A DNA stretch of 64,000 nucleotides from Triticum aestivum (GCF_018294505.1 NC_057807.1:141474461-141538460), one strand, 5' to 3'; counted from the stretch's first letter, positions 1 to 11,564 are shown. Numbers and translations: made by a program. The notes: a model not told the origin generated them from the letters alone.

Positions 1-1204
1 TGAACTCCTTCACCCAAATTGCTTCATGCGCTGCCTCCGAGGCTGCCATGTACTCCGCTTCACATGTAGATCCCGCCACGACGCTCTGCTTGCAGCTGCA
101 CCATTTTACTGCTCCACCATTCAACATATACACGTATCCGGTTTGTGACTTAGAGTCATCCAGATCTGTGTCGAAGCTAGCGTCGACGTAACCCTTTACG
201 ACGAGCTCTTCGTCACCTCCATAAACGAGAAACATGTCCTTTGTCCTTTTCAGGTACTTTAGGATATTCTTGACCGCTGTCCAGTGTTCCTTGCCGGGAT
301 TACTTTGGTACCTTCCTACCAAACTTACGGCAAGGTTTACATCAGGTCTGGTACACAACATGGCATACATAATAGATCCTATGGCTGAAGCATAGGGGAT
401 GACACTCATCTCTTCTTTATCTTTTGCCGTGGTCGGGCATTGAGCCGAGCTCAATCTCACACCTTGCAATACAGGCAAGAACCCCTTCTTGGACTGATCC
501 ATTTTGAACTTCTTCAAAATCTTATCAAGGTATGTGCTTTGTGAAAGACCTATGAGGCGTCTCGATCTATCTTGATAGATTTTGATGCCTAATATATAAG
601 CAGCTTCTCCAAGGTCCTTCATTGAAAAACACTTATTCAAGTAGGCCTTAATGCTGTCCAAAAGTTCTATATCATTTCCCATCAAGAGTATGTCATCTAC
701 ATATAGTATGAGAAATGCTACAGAGCTCCCACTCACTTTCTTGTAAACGCAGGCTTCTCCATAAGTCTGCATAAACTCAAATGCTTTGATCATCTCATCA
801 AAGCGAATGTTCCAACTCCGAGATGCTTGCACCAGCCCATAAATAGATCGCTGGAGCTTGCATACTTTGTTAGCGTTCTTAGGATCGACAAAACCTTCCG
901 GCTGCATCATATACAGTTCTTCCTTAAGATGTCCGTTAAGGAATGCCATTTTGACATCCATCTGCCATATCTCATAATCATAGTATGCGGCAATTGCTAA
1001 CATGATTCGGACGGACTTCAGCTTCTCTATGGGAGAGAATGTCTCATCGTAGTCAATCCCTTGAACTTGTCGATAACCCTTAGCGACAAGTCGAGCTTTA
1101 TAGATGGTAATATTACCATCCGCGTCTGTCTTCTTCTTAAAGATCCATTTGTTTTCTATCGCTCGCCGTTCATCGGGCAAGTCTGTCAAAGACCATACTT
1201 TGTT
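1..1204 (-). pseudogene. copia reverse transcriptase and RNase H (truncated by window edge)
   Basis: Reading the complement from 1204 to 1 gives an uninterrupted frame continuous with the integrase segment. Visible RT blocks are NKWIFKKKTDADGN, KARLVAKGY, QMDVKMAFLNGHL, QRSIYGLVQASRSWN and the catalytic YVDDILLMGND. The connection and RNase H region follow with CTRPDVNLAVS, GYVDASFDTD and STCEAEYMAA. In most copia elements the YGLKQA block has Lys where this copy reads Val (YGLVQA), so that substitution may be damaging. The frame is open to position 1; the remaining RNase H, 3' UTR and 3' LTR are outside the window. Confidence 0.9.
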
Positions 1205-2011
1205 TTAATACATGGATTCTATCTCGAATTTCATGGCTTCAAGCCATTTGTTGGAATCTGGGCCCGCCATCGCTTCTTCATAGTTCGAAGGTTCACCGTT
1301 GTCTAACAACATGATTTCCAGTACAGGGTTGCCGTACCACTCTGGTGCGGAACGTGTCCTTGTGGACCTACAAAGTTCAGTAGCAACTTGGTCCGAAGTA
1401 CCTTGATCATCATCATTATTTTCCTCTTCAGTTGGTGTAGGCATCACAGGAACATTTTCCTGAGCTGCACTACTATCCCATTCAAGAGGTAGTACTTCAT
1501 CGAGTTCTACTTTCCTCCCACTTACTTCTTTCGAGAGAAACTCTTTTTCCAGAAAGGATCCGTTCTTAGCAACAAAGATCTTGCCCTTGGATCTTAAGTA
1601 GAAGGTATACCCAATGGTTTCTTTAGGGTATCCTATGAAGACGCATTTTTCCGACTTGGGTTCGAGCTTTTCAGGTTGAAGTTTCTTGACATAAGCATCG
1701 CTTCCCCAAACTTTTAGAAACGACAGCTTAGGTTTCTTCCCAAACCATAATTCATACGGTGTCGTCTCAACGGATTTAGACGGTGCCCTATTTAAAGTGA
1801 ATGTAGCTGTCTCTAGAGCGTATCCCCAAAATGGTAGCGGTAAATCGGTAAGAGACATCATAGACCGCACCATATCCAATAGAGTGCGATTACGACGTTC
1901 GGACACACCGTTACGCTGAGGTGTTCCAGGCGGCGTGAGTTGTGAAACGATTCCACATTTCCTTAAGTGTGTACCAAATTCGTGACTTAAATATTCTCCT
2001 CCACGATCTGG
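1205..2011 (-). pseudogene. copia integrase core and C-terminal part (polyprotein segment 2)
   Basis: This segment continues the frame of the gag-PR segment after its TGA stop. It begins with DRGGEYLS, carrying the second catalytic Asp of the DDE integrase, followed by a GTPQRNGVSERRNR stretch with the catalytic Glu. The integrase C-terminal region then has the copia signatures TPYELWFGKKP, LKVWGSDAYV and FIGYPKETIGYTFY. A hydrophilic acidic linker follows, leading to the start of the RT region (EPSNYEEAMAGPDSNKW). It ends at a TAA in ESMY-stop-NKVWSL, where relatives usually have Glu (GAA). An internal Met at 1906 gives a 233-codon open stretch, but translation would not normally start there. 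Confidence 0.88.
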
Positions 2012-3724
2012 TCATAGGAATTTTATCTTTCGTTCACGTTGATTCTCTACCTCATTCTGAAATTCCTTGAACTTTTCAAAGGTCTCAGACTTGTGTTTCA
2101 TTAAGTAGACATACCCATATCTACTCAAGTCATCAGTGAGAGTGAGAACATAACGATATCCTCCGCGAGCCTCAACGCTCATTGGACCGCACACATCGGT
2201 ATGTATGATTTCCAACAAGTTGGTTGCTCGCTCCATTGTTCCGGAGAACGGAGTCTTGGTCATCTTGCCCATGAGGCATGGTTTGCATGTGTCAAATGAT
2301 TCATAATCGAGAGACTCCAAAAGTCCATCAGCGTGGAGCTTCTTCATGCGCTTGAAACCAATGTGACCAAGGCGGCAGTGCCACAAGTATGTGGGACTAT
2401 CGTTATCAACTTTACATCTTTTGGTATTCACACTATGAATATGTGTAATATTACGCTCGAGATTCATTAAGAATAAACCATTGACCATCGGGGCATGACC
2501 ATAAAACATATCTCTCATATAAATAGAACAACCATTATTCTCGGATTTAAATGAGTAGACATCTCGCATTAAACGAGATCCAGATACAATGTTCATGCTC
2601 AAACTTGGCACTAAATAACAATTATTGAGGTTCATAACTAATCCCGTGGGTAAATGTAGAGGTAGCATGCCAACGGCGATCACATCGACCTTGGAACCAT
2701 TCCCGATGCACATCGTCACCTCGTCCTTCGCCAGTCTCTGTTTATTCCGCAGCTCCTGCTGTGAGTTACAAATATGAGCAACGGCACCGGTATCAAATAC
2801 CCAGGAGTTACTGCGAGTACTGGTAAGGTACACATCAATTACATGTATATCCAATATACATTTAGTGTTGCCGGCCTCCTTATCTGCTAAGTATTTGGGG
2901 CAGTTCCGCTTCCAGTGACCCTTCCCCTTGCAATAAAAGCACTCAGTCTCAGGCTTGGGTCCATTCTTTGACTTCTTCCCGGTAACTGGCTTACCGGGCG
3001 CGGCAACCTCCTTGCCGTCCTTCTTGAAGTTCTTCTTGCCCTTGCCCTTCTTGAACTTAGTGGTCTTATTGACCATCAACACTTGATGTTCTTTCTTGAT
3101 CTCAACCTCTGCTGACTTCAGCATTGAAAATACTTCAGGAATGGTCTTCACCATCCCCTGCATATTGTAGTTCATCACAAAGCTCTTGTAGCTTGGTGGG
3201 AGCGACTGAAGGATTCTGTCAATGACCGCCTCGTCCGGGAGGTTAATGTCCAGCTTGGACAGGCGGTTGTGCAACCCAGACATTTTGAGTATGTGCTCAC
3301 TGACAGAACTATTTTCCTCCATCTTACAACTATAGAATTTTTTGGAGACATCATATCTCTCGACCCGGGCATGAGCTTGGAAAACTAGTTTCAGCTCCTC
3401 GAACATCTCATATGCTCCGTGTTGCTCAAAACGCTTTTGGAGCCCCGGTTCTAAGCTGTAAAGCATGCCGCACTGAACGAGGGAGTAATCATCAGCATGA
3501 GACTGCCAAGCATTCATAATGTCTTGGTTCTGTGGGATGCGTGCATCACCTAGCGGTCCTTCTAGGACATATTGTTTCCTGGCAGCTATGAGGATGATCC
3601 TCAGGTTCCGGACCCAGTCCGTGTAGTTGCTGCCATCATCTTTCAGCTTGGTTTTCTCTAGGAACGCGTTGAAGTTCATGTTGACATGAGCGTTGGCCAT
3701 TTGATCTACAAGACATATTTGCAA
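2012..3724 (-). pseudogene. copia gag, protease and integrase N-terminal part (polyprotein segment 1)
   Basis: This 570-codon segment holds, in order, a copia capsid-type region (about residues 15-215), a lysine-rich stretch, a perfect CX2CX4HX4C zinc knuckle (C262 to C275), the aspartic protease DTGA motif (residues 311-314), a GAG-pre-integrase zinc region (HCRLGHIG...CKPCLMGK) and the start of the integrase core (HTDVCGPM, TLTDDLSRYGYVY). The natural start is probably the second Met at 3700 (MANAHVNMNF), which matches the usual copia gag start, rather than 3724. The frame ends at a TGA where relatives read Arg (FL-stop-PDRGGEY, expected FLRSDRGGEY), which is what CGA to TGA deamination would produce. 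The same frame continues at 2011. Confidence 0.9.
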
Positions 3725-4982
3725 AGGTTTTAGACTAAGTTCATGATAATTAAGTTCATCTAATCAAATTATTTTAATGAACTCCCACTCAGATTAGACA
3801 TCCCTCTAGTCATCTAAGTGTTACACGATCCGAGTCGACTAGGCCGTGTCCGATCATCACGTGAGACGGACTAGTCATCGTCGGTGAACTTCCTCATGTT
3901 GATCGTATCTTCCATACGACTTGTGTTCGACCTTTCGGTCTCCGTGTTCCGAGGCCATGTCTGTACATGCTAGGCTCGTCAAGTTAACCCTAAGTGTTTT
4001 GCATGTGTAAAACTGTCTTACACCCGTTGTATGTGAACGTAAGGATCTATCACACCCGATCATCATGTGGTGCTTCAAAACGACGAACTTTAGCAATGGT
4101 GCACAGTTAGGGGAGAACACTTCTTGAAATTGTTGTAAGGGATCATCTTATTTACTACCGTTGTTCCAAGTAAAAAAGATGCATAAACATAATAAACATC
4201 ACATGTAATTATATAGTAGTGACATGATATGGCCAATATCATATAGCTCCATTGATCTCCATCTTCGGGGCTCCATGATCATCTTGTCACCGGCATGACA
4301 CCATGATCTCCATCATCATGATCTCCATCATCGTGTCTTCATGAAGTTGTCACGCCAACGACTACTTCTACTTCTATGGCTAACGCATTTAGCAATAAAG
4401 TAAAGTAATTTACATGGCGTTCTTCAATGACACGAAGGTCATACAAAAAATAAAGACAACTCCTATGGCTCCTGCCGGTTGTCATACTCATCGACATGCA
4501 AGTCGTGATTCCTATTACAAGAACATGATCTCATACATCACAATATGTCATTCATCATTCATCACAACTTCTGGCCATATGACATCACATGACAATTGCT
4601 GCAAAAACAAGTTAGACGTCCTCTAATTGTTGTTGCATCTTTTACGTGGCTGCAATTGGGTTCTAGCAAGAACGTTTTCTTACCTACGAATAACCACAAC
4701 GTGATTTTTTCAACTTCTATTTACCCTTCATAAGGACCCTTTTCATCGAATCCGCTCCAACTAAAGTGGGAGAGACAGACACCCGCCAGCCACCTTATGC
4801 AACTAGTGCATGTTAGTCGGTGGAACCGGTCTCACGTAAGTGTACGTGTAAGGTTGGTCTGGGCCGCTTCATCCCACAATACCGCTGAAGCAAGATAAGA
4901 CTAGTAGCGGCAAGCAAGTTGACAAGATCTACGCCCATAAAAAAATTGTGTTCTACTCGTGCAATAGAGAACTACGCATAGA
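3725..4982 (-). other. copia 5' untranslated leader
   Basis: About 1.26 kb lies between the primer-binding site and gag. No conserved coding frame is visible. The stretch near 4255-4340 is a simple minisatellite-like run of ATGATC/TCCATCATC units. Long leaders of this kind are usual in BARE/Angela-type elements, where packaging and dimerisation signals are expected. I cannot place such signals from the sequence alone. Confidence 0.7.
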
Positions 4983-4999
4983 CCTAGATCATGATGCCA
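4983..4999 (-). promoter_or_regulatory. copia primer-binding site (degenerate)
   Basis: One base after the 5' LTR end the minus strand reads TGGCATCATGATCTAGG. It keeps the TGG start and partial similarity to the initiator-Met tRNA complement (TGGTATCAGAGC) used by this group, with several mismatches. The position next to the LTR supports the call more than the match does. Confidence 0.5.
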
Positions 5000-5000
5000 C

Positions 5001-6723
5001 TGTTGGGGAACGTTGCAGAAAATTAAAAATTTTCCTACGGTTTCACCAAGATCCATCTATGAGTTCATCTAAGCAACGAGTCATGGGAGATGCATCTACA
5101 TACCACTTTGTAGATCGCGAGCGGAAGCGTTCAAAAGAACGGGGTTGAAGTAGTCGTTCTCGTCGTGATCCTATCACCGGAGATCCTAGCGCCGAACGGA
5201 CGACACCTCCGCGTTCAACACACATATGGAGCGGATGACGTCTCCTCCTTATTGATCCAGCAAGGGGGAAGGAGAGGTTGATGATGATGGCTCCAGCAGC
5301 AGCACAACGGCGTGGTGGTGGTGGAACAGCAGCACTCCGGCAGGGCTTCGCCAAGCACGTGACGGAGGAGGAAGAGGTGTAGCAGGGGGAGGGTGGCGCC
5401 AGAATTTCAGGGTGCGGCTGCCCCCTCCCCCCCCTTTATATAGGCCCCCAAGGGGGGTGCCGGCCCTGGGAGATCCAATCTCCCAAGGGGGGCGGCGGCC
5501 AAGGGGGTGGAGTACCCCCCAAGCCAAGTGGAGCGCCCCCCCCCACCCTAGGGTTTCAACCCTAGGCGCAGGGGGTGGGCCAAGGGGGGCGCACCAGCCC
5601 ACTATGGGCTGGTTCCCCTCCCCACTTTGGCCCTTGGGGCCCTCCGAGATAGGTGGCCCCACCGGTGGACCCCCGGGACCCTTTCGGTGGTCCCGGTAAA
5701 ATACCGGGTGACCTCGAAACTTTCGCGATGGCCGAAATATCACTTCCTATATATAATTCTTCACCTCCGGACCATTCCGGAACTCCTCATGACGTCCGGA
5801 TCTCATCCAGGACTCCGAACAACATTCAGTATGCTGCATACTCATATTCATACAACCCTAGCGTCACCAAACCTTAAGTGCGTAGACCCTACGGGTTCGG
5901 GAGACACGTAGACATGACCGAGACGGCTCTCGGGCAATAACCAACAGCGTGATCTGGATACCCATGTTGGCTCCCACATGCTCCTCGATGATCTCATTGG
6001 ATGAACCATGATGTCGAGGATTCGAACAACTCCGTATACAATTCCCTTTGTCAATCGGTACGTTACTTGCCCGAGACTCGATCGTCGGTATCCCAATACC
6101 TCGTTCAGTCTCGTTACCAGCAAGTCACTTTACTCGTACCGTAATGCATGATCCCATGACCAAACACTTGGTCACTTTGAGCTCATTATGATGATGCATT
6201 ACTGAGTGGGCCCAGAGATACCTCTTCGTCATACGGATTGACAAATCCTAGTCTCGATCCGTGTCAACCCAACAGACACTTTCGGAGATACCTGTAGTGC
6301 ACCTTTATAGTCACCCAGTTACGTTGTGACGTTTGGTACACCCAAAGCACTCCTACGGTATCCGGGAGTTACACGATCTCATGGTCTAAGGAAAAGATAC
6401 TTGACATTGGAAAAGCTCTAGCAAACGAACTACACGATGTTGTGCTATGCTTAGGATTGGGTCTTGTCCATCACATCATTCTCCTAATGATGTGATCCCG
6501 TTATCAACGACATCCAATGTCCATAGTCAAGAAACCATGACTATCTGTTGATCAGCGAGCTAGTCAACTAGAGGCTTACTAGGGACATATTATGGTCTAT
6601 GTATTCACACGTGTATTACAATTTCCGGATAATACAGTTATAGCATGAATAAAGACAATTATCATGAACAAGGAAATATAATAATAATCCTTTTATTATT
6701 GCCTCTAGGGCATATTTCCAACA
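5001..6723 (-). repeat. copia 5' LTR, 1723 bp
   Basis: The LTR is bounded by TGTTGG at 6723 (minus) and CCAACA at 5001, a 6-bp terminal inverted repeat. The boundaries fit the element layout: gag lies downstream of 5001 and unrelated gypsy sequence starts at 6724. The 5001-5750 part is GC-rich with C runs and produces several meaningless long open frames. A TATA box lies at 5434-5442. The 3' LTR is outside the window, so age cannot be estimated from the pair. Confidence 0.92.
5434..5442 (-). promoter_or_regulatory. TATA box in copia LTR
   Basis: On the minus strand this reads TATATAAAG, preceded by GGGGGCC and followed by a G-rich run. It lies about 430 bp before the LTR 3' end, consistent with the U3/R boundary of a copia LTR of this size. 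Confidence 0.6.
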
Positions 6724-7365
6724 CGTATCCGAATCGTAGCTTAACCCCTTTGGAGCAGTTCTCTGATCATATTCGAATTAGGAGCCTGTGAACATTGCTT
6801 ATAAGTATGATTACTTTAACTATCATTGCAACCTTCTTAAGGAGATGGTTCTCGATCCTTCTAGTTTCATATTGATTACCTTAGGTTCCCAAAAGTGCCA
6901 GGTAAAGACTTATATGAGCCGGGGAGACTATTAAAAGGGTCACAGGTATGCTGTTGTGATTATATTTTAACTAATCATGAACAGGCTTATACATGTTGTC
7001 TTTTGATCATGTTCCGGGTTATCAATACTCTATAACCCCCTGGCACCATGAACCGCCCTGGAAACCTTGACTGTTTTTATGTGCAGGATAAAGCAAGGCA
7101 AGTTAAAACGTCAAGGAAATACAAGGTTCACATAAGCCAGCAAATTATAGTGATGGCGACTTACAAAAGTAATAAGCTCCATAAACATGCGCAAGGGCAT
7201 GACCAGCATTAAGGAGTTTTTTCTATCCTATTACAAGACTCCCCGAGTCTAAACAAAGTGAAGCATTGTTTTTGCAAAGGTTGTAACACACCTGGCGGTT
7301 CATTCCTCCATCTGGCTTGATGACTCCGGGTTATCCTTCCCCGCCTCTCCTTCGGTTGTTTTGTC
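6724..7365. other. G1 spacer between pol and antisense gene
   Basis: No conserved coding frame is visible on either strand. By position it should contain the 3' UTR and polyadenylation region of the antisense gene and the tail of the sense transcript. Only short meaningless frames are present. Confidence 0.5.
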
Positions 7366-7923
7366 CTAGAAGGTGGACGAGGCCCAGTCAATGCTGCTCA
7401 AGGCTTCAAATTCAGCTTCATCATATATTAAACTGGCCGGGTCCACTTCAGGGGAAAAGGTATGCTTACGCGTTGGAGGGATCAGGCTGACTTGGTCATA
7501 TGGGGCGTTTGGGATTCTCCGGTTCTCACTATCGTAGCCCGGCGAATACTTAGTAAGATCAGTATCATTCCCAATGAGAGTCGCTAGAGGACGTACGACT
7601 TTAAGACAGGTAGTGAAGTCTTGGTCGTCAAAAGCAGTGCCGTCCTCTTTAAGGCTTGGATATCCGAGAGAGAGATCAACAAGGTCAAGTTCCGGCACCC
7701 ATGCTCTTGCCCGACTTAATGTAGCCACGGCTCCGGCTCTCGCAGATGCCCGCCTTAAATCCTGAATTCGTTGAGGTAGCACCGAAAGATGCCTCAACAC
7801 ATCTTGTAGAAGCTGAGGAGTGGTATTTGATAAGGCCACAACGGCCAACACACATTGTGACCCAGAGTACAGCTGCTCCACTAAGGTATACACCGCCTTA
7901 AGCTTGATCAACATATTTTCCAT
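7366..7923 (-). pseudogene. G1 antisense gene, C-terminal exon
   Basis: A 185-codon open stretch on the strand opposite gag-pol. It is mostly predicted helix (leucine-rich start, MENMLIKLKAVYTLVEQLY) with an acidic C-terminus (DEAEFEALSSIDWASS). It corresponds in position to the C-terminal exon of the antisense gene in F (42434-42870), although sequence similarity is low. The Met at 7923 is probably internal: the exon should begin at an upstream splice acceptor. No known catalytic motif is visible and the function is unknown. Confidence 0.55.
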
Positions 7924-8239
7924 CAGATTGGTACTCCTGGGGCCTGTATGTTCACAGGTATAAACAGTAAGCCGGAGGTAACTATTACGATAACCCTTGA
8001 AAGATTACAATATTTACGAGTGACTTATCGAAGATGGCAGAGACCATTTGGGATATCTGCCGTTTTAAATCGGACAACTCGTTTGTTGCCTCGGCAAGAG
8101 ATGCTTCTGCTGTTTCGGCCCGAGTCACCAGTGAAGCCCTCTCGTCAACCCAAGTTTTCTTCTCTGATTCAAAATTTTTCTTCAGCTTGTCTTGTTCGGA
8201 GACACTGAATTCAAACTTGGAGTTGGCTTTCTAAGCTTC

Positions 8240-9063
8240 GAGCTCTTGGGTTTTCAACTGGCTCTTCAGATCAGCAATCTCCGCCTCAAATTGACTTATG
8301 GTGGCCTGCATCGACATCAGGCTACGGTAAGAATCATGGTAAGATAACATTCAACTCCCAAACACTTTACAAGTAAAGATACTTGGCACTTGGGGGCTAA
8401 TGTATGCTTAAAGAATTTGTAACCTATTTTACCGAGTCATACATATTAAGTCTCAAGCACTTTACAAGTAAAGGTACTTGACACTTGGGGGCTAATGTGT
8501 AACCCAAACTCAAAGTCTCATGCTATCACCGGGTTAAACATATTCAATTTAAACCGGACAAAACTAACAGTAAGTAGATTATTAAGTCTACAACATATTC
8601 ATTCATAAGCAATAGACTTGAGGGCTGGTACAATAAGTAAGGTTCAGAGTAAAAGCATAAATTATACCTCAGATTTATGCTATATTTGCTTCACCATGTC
8701 AATTTCCAGGTCACGACTACTGTGCACTTGGTTCAGATAGCCCGAGACTATATCACCAATACTTAGGTGAGAATAATAAGTGATGTCCTATTTGGCTTTC
8801 CGACGCTGGGCAAACTCCTCCTTGGCAGTGCATTGGGCAAGAACAGTAGGCCGGTCCGATTCAACATATTGGCTCTTCACAATTTCAACCTCCGGGTCAG
8901 TCGTCTTGACCGGGCTAGGAGTTTCCGGGTCATCCAAGTTGTGGATAACGTCTTCTGCAGGCAGGTCAGAAGTTGGCACCAGAATGTCAGAAGCCAGTTC
9001 AGGTGGTGGCTGATGAGTGGAGCTGTCAGGAACGGATGAGTCAAGCACCGGTTCAGTGATCAC
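8240..9063 (-). pseudogene. G1 antisense gene, middle region with coiled coil
   Basis: The minus strand has a 91-codon open stretch (9063-8788) rich in Pro, Glu and Asp. Near 8240-8310 a heptad-like segment reads SQFEAEIADLKSQLKTQELE, typical of a coiled coil. An in-frame stop just upstream of the open stretch (KKNKPS-stop-DPVITEP) suggests one nonsense mutation. F has a comparable coiled-coil exon at 42908-43168. Exact exon borders are not resolved. Confidence 0.45.
8363..8498 (+). repeat. Two 41-bp direct repeats, 95 bp apart
   Basis: Copies at 8363-8403 and 8458-8498 share CACTTTACAAGTAAAG followed by ACTTG, CACTTGGGGG and CTAATGT, with three mismatches that I can see. The 3' half resembles the polypurine tract plus LTR start at 11851-11866. 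The repeat lies in what should be intronic sequence of the antisense gene. Confidence 0.8.
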
Positions 9064-9290
9064 CGGGTCTCAGGACGGCTTATTCTTCTTTGCCCTCTTG
9101 CTGGGTTTTACTTGCAAACTGTCAATCAAAGTGGAAGGACAAGCATCAAAGTATAAGTATGGAAAAACTTAAAGTAAGAAAGATTATATTACCCGGGAGC
9201 CGTTTTGAAAGCCGACATGTTTGATTGCATCGACTCGTCAGAGGAAGGAGAGTTGTCCAGATAATTGGAGTCAGTTGAGTTGAGAGGTTG

Positions 9291-9587
9291 TCAAATTAAA
9301 CCCGCCAAAGGTAAAGCGGAATGTAAATCGGAGGTAACCTCGGTCCGACGCTTCCTGGTTATGTCGGGTAAGCTGGAAGAAAGTTCTGCGTCTTGGTTGG
9401 CCCGAGTCTGCCTCCGGTTCTCAAGCTGTTGTTGCTTCAAAAGAAATTGAGGATCTTGGTAAGCTAGAGGATGTGAAAATCTTACTTTCCGGGTCACCCT
9501 TCGGATTTTTTGCCTTGGCAAAGGCTCTGAGTCGGAGGAGATTATAGTTACCTCTTCATCAACTGCTTGATTGTTCCCTGTGTCCTC
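9291..9587 (-). pseudogene. G1 antisense gene, basic exon 3
   Basis: This follows the intron 9648-9588, whose acceptor reads TTATCCTTTCAG on the minus strand. The exon encodes an acidic start (VDEEVTIISSDSEPLP), then a basic patch RQKIRRVTRKVRF and a Gln/Arg-rich helix (QFLLKQQQLENRRQTR). The basic patch looks like a nuclear localisation signal. The reading frame does not carry cleanly across the junction from exon 2, being off by one, so a small indel or a different acceptor is likely. Function is unknown. Confidence 0.5.
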
Positions 9588-9648
9588 CTGAAAGGATAAG
9601 AATGTCAGTAAAATAATGACAAAGGAGTTAAGAAAATCAAAGGATTAC

Positions 9649-9815
9649 CTCTCCTCATATGAAGAAGAGTCGTCCAATTTGAGCATATCAGAGGCGCTGG
9701 GTTTCTTCTTCTTAGAGGCGCCCGTCCTGGCGGCTTTCCTTTCAGTCTTCTTGGTCGCCCTGGCCTGTTTGGCAGCCTCATGGTCATACTTGACCTTCCA
9801 GAAATTATCACCGGC
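9649..9815 (-). pseudogene. G1 antisense gene, exon 2
   Basis: A 167-nt exon flanked by canonical splice sites on the minus strand: acceptor TTTTTCCACAG at 9816 and donor GTAATC at 9648. It begins AGDNFWKVKYDHEAAKQAR and continues with a Lys-rich stretch (ASKKKKPSASDMLKLDD) that looks like a nuclear localisation signal. The upstream intron (9891-9816, 76 nt) has donor GTAAGT and keeps the frame from exon 1. Confidence 0.6.
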
Positions 9816-9891
9816 CTGTGGAAAAAGATAAAGAATCATAAGTATAAGAAGGTAACATATTAAAGAGTATTTGTGAAGATTAGTAACTTAC

Positions 9892-10794
9892 CACAGGAGT
9901 CGGGTTCTTCTTGCAGAAGGGAAGTAAACCGAAGGTATTACTGGTTACAGTGCCCTCCTTCAATAGCGACTGGACTATAGCATCTACCACATCATCTGGT
10001 AAGTCCTCAGGGCTATGATGCATTGGGTCTTCTTTCTCGCCTGTGTAAGTACGCATTAAGCTGGAGCGGCGGCTTAATGGTAGTATCCGCCAGGTGACCA
10101 AGACCCGGACCAAATCGATGCCACTTAACCCGTTGCCTAAAAGGGCTTTGATCTTCTTGATGGTGGGATTAAGAGGCAGGCGCTCAACAGCAGTCAACTT
10201 GTCCGCCAGATGATGGTTGGACTCAAGACGCTGGGCACGAAAGCCGGGAAGAGGCTTCTCATTAGCCGGAGAGGTGTCTTGACAGTAGAGCCACGTCTGG
10301 TTCCAGTCTTTTGGGTGACTCGTTAGCTCAGCATAAGGAAAAAGGCAATCTCTCAGCTGCTGGATTGAGATGCCGCCAAGCTCAAGACTAGGCCTGTTGG
10401 CACGTTCATTCTGCCGGTTCAAGTAAAAAAGTTCTCTGAATAGCAGCAAACTTGGTTCCTCTCCTAGGTATACCCCGCAGAAGACTTGGAAATTACACAG
10501 ATTTGACACGGAATTGGGTCCAATGTCTTGAGGCTTCAGGTCAAAGAAATCCAAAACTTCCCTGAAGAATTTTGAGCCGGGAGGGGCAAATCCCCGGTTC
10601 ATATGATCTGTGAAAACTATTACCTCCCCATCTTTGGGTTGAGGTATCTCCTCAGACGGGTGAGGGGCACGATAAGACATGGCCTCCTTCTTTGGCAGAT
10701 GGCCAGACTTCACGAATTCGGCAAGTTTGCTTTTGGTCACTGTGGATGGAACCCAATTGCAAGTCACAGGGGCCTTGGCCGCCTTAGGAGCCAT
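9892..10794 (-). pseudogene. G1 antisense gene, exon 1: plant 'putative gypsy type transposon' domain protein
   Basis: A 301-codon open exon on the strand opposite gag-pol, starting MAPKAAKAPVTCNWVPS. Residues about 20-290 resemble the plant PF04195 family ('putative gypsy type transposon', Transposase_28), with features such as PPGSKFFREVLDFF, SNLCNFQVFCGVYLG and LFRELFYLNRQ. The family is known from antisense or extra ORFs of plant gypsy elements; its biochemical role is not established and no transposase activity should be assumed. The exon ends at a GTAAGT donor (9891). Upstream, a 5' UTR intron is plausible: donor GTGAGT near 11379 and acceptor TTTTGTCGTAG just before the start codon. 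A TATA box lies at 11555-11564. The exon itself is uninterrupted, but the downstream exons are damaged. Confidence 0.72.
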
Positions 10795-11554
10795 GACAAT
10801 AGTTGGCCTACGACAAAATAAGAAAGCTCTAGTTCAACTTTAATCCGGAGAGATATCTAAATTGTTCACAGTGGTGGCTTAAGAAAGGGGCCTAATGATA
10901 TAAGGGTTATTGTGTAATAATGTTTAAGCCGCTATCAGTATCAAGAGCAATTAAATTTTTTAAGATCATGAGAGGAAGGCAAGGCTCACAGTTCAGTACC
11001 ACTTATTTAAACCGGACACCTAGACAGCAGTGATAGAAGCAAGTTTTACAGAAGAAACTTTCCGGGTGATAGAAACAAGTTTCACAGACGATAGCTATTA
11101 TCATGGATCAAATTATTGTTCTGAAAGGAAAATTTTCTAGACCTAGAAACAGAGCAGAGAAGTTCATACATTTGAAGAGGGTTTCTAAGCAAGGAAATTG
11201 AGATCTATTTCTATGCAAGATCAATACAAACAACTACCGCGACAGTTCTGTACAGTTTTACGACCTAAACGGGGCGTTGAAGGGGAGAACTAGCGAGGGT
11301 TTGTGTCGGGCAATGATGAACACCGACGAACTCAGCGGAGTTCCAATGCAGATCTGAGAAAGGGGAGGAGAGGAACTCACGGATGAAGACGAGCTGCGGA
11401 GATTCGCCGACGTTTTCTGGTTAGAGTTAGGTTGATGCAGCGGCCTGAATCGATGCAGACGAGGGGGTCGACGGCGGCGGCGGCGGAGCTCGAGGGGCAG
11501 AGAGGAGAGGAAGAAGACGACTGGAAAGAGAAGAATGAAAGACCTAAGGTCACG

Positions 11555-11564
11555 CCTATTTATA
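11555..11564 (-). promoter_or_regulatory. TATA box for G1 antisense gene
   Basis: The minus strand reads TATAAATAGG here. Downstream comes a 5' leader with CCG repeats and then a GTGAGT donor near 11379, as expected for an independent pol II promoter driving the antisense gene. It lies about 770 bp upstream of the start codon and about 295 bp before the 3' LTR. Confidence 0.55.

Larger units (their letters stand above)
1..6723 (-). mobile_element. Ty1/copia LTR retrotransposon, BARE/WIS/Angela-like, 3' part outside window
   Basis: On the minus strand the order is 5' LTR (6723 to 5001), primer-binding site, long leader, then gag-PR-INT-RT-RNaseH in one frame to the window edge, which is the copia domain order. 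The LTR ends are TGTTGG and CCAACA. The element is inserted in G1, whose sequence resumes at 6724; the expected 5-bp target duplication on this side is CGTAT (6724-6728), and its partner lies outside the window. Family assignment to the BARE/WIS/Angela group rests on recall of the LTR start (TGTTGGAAATATGCCC...) and is tentative. Two in-frame stops mean this copy cannot make an intact polyprotein. Confidence 0.9.

Noticed and set aside
5249..5743. Open frames on both strands in the GC-rich part of the copia LTR
   Set aside because: Low-complexity Gly/Pro-rich sequence with no domain, inside a well-defined LTR.
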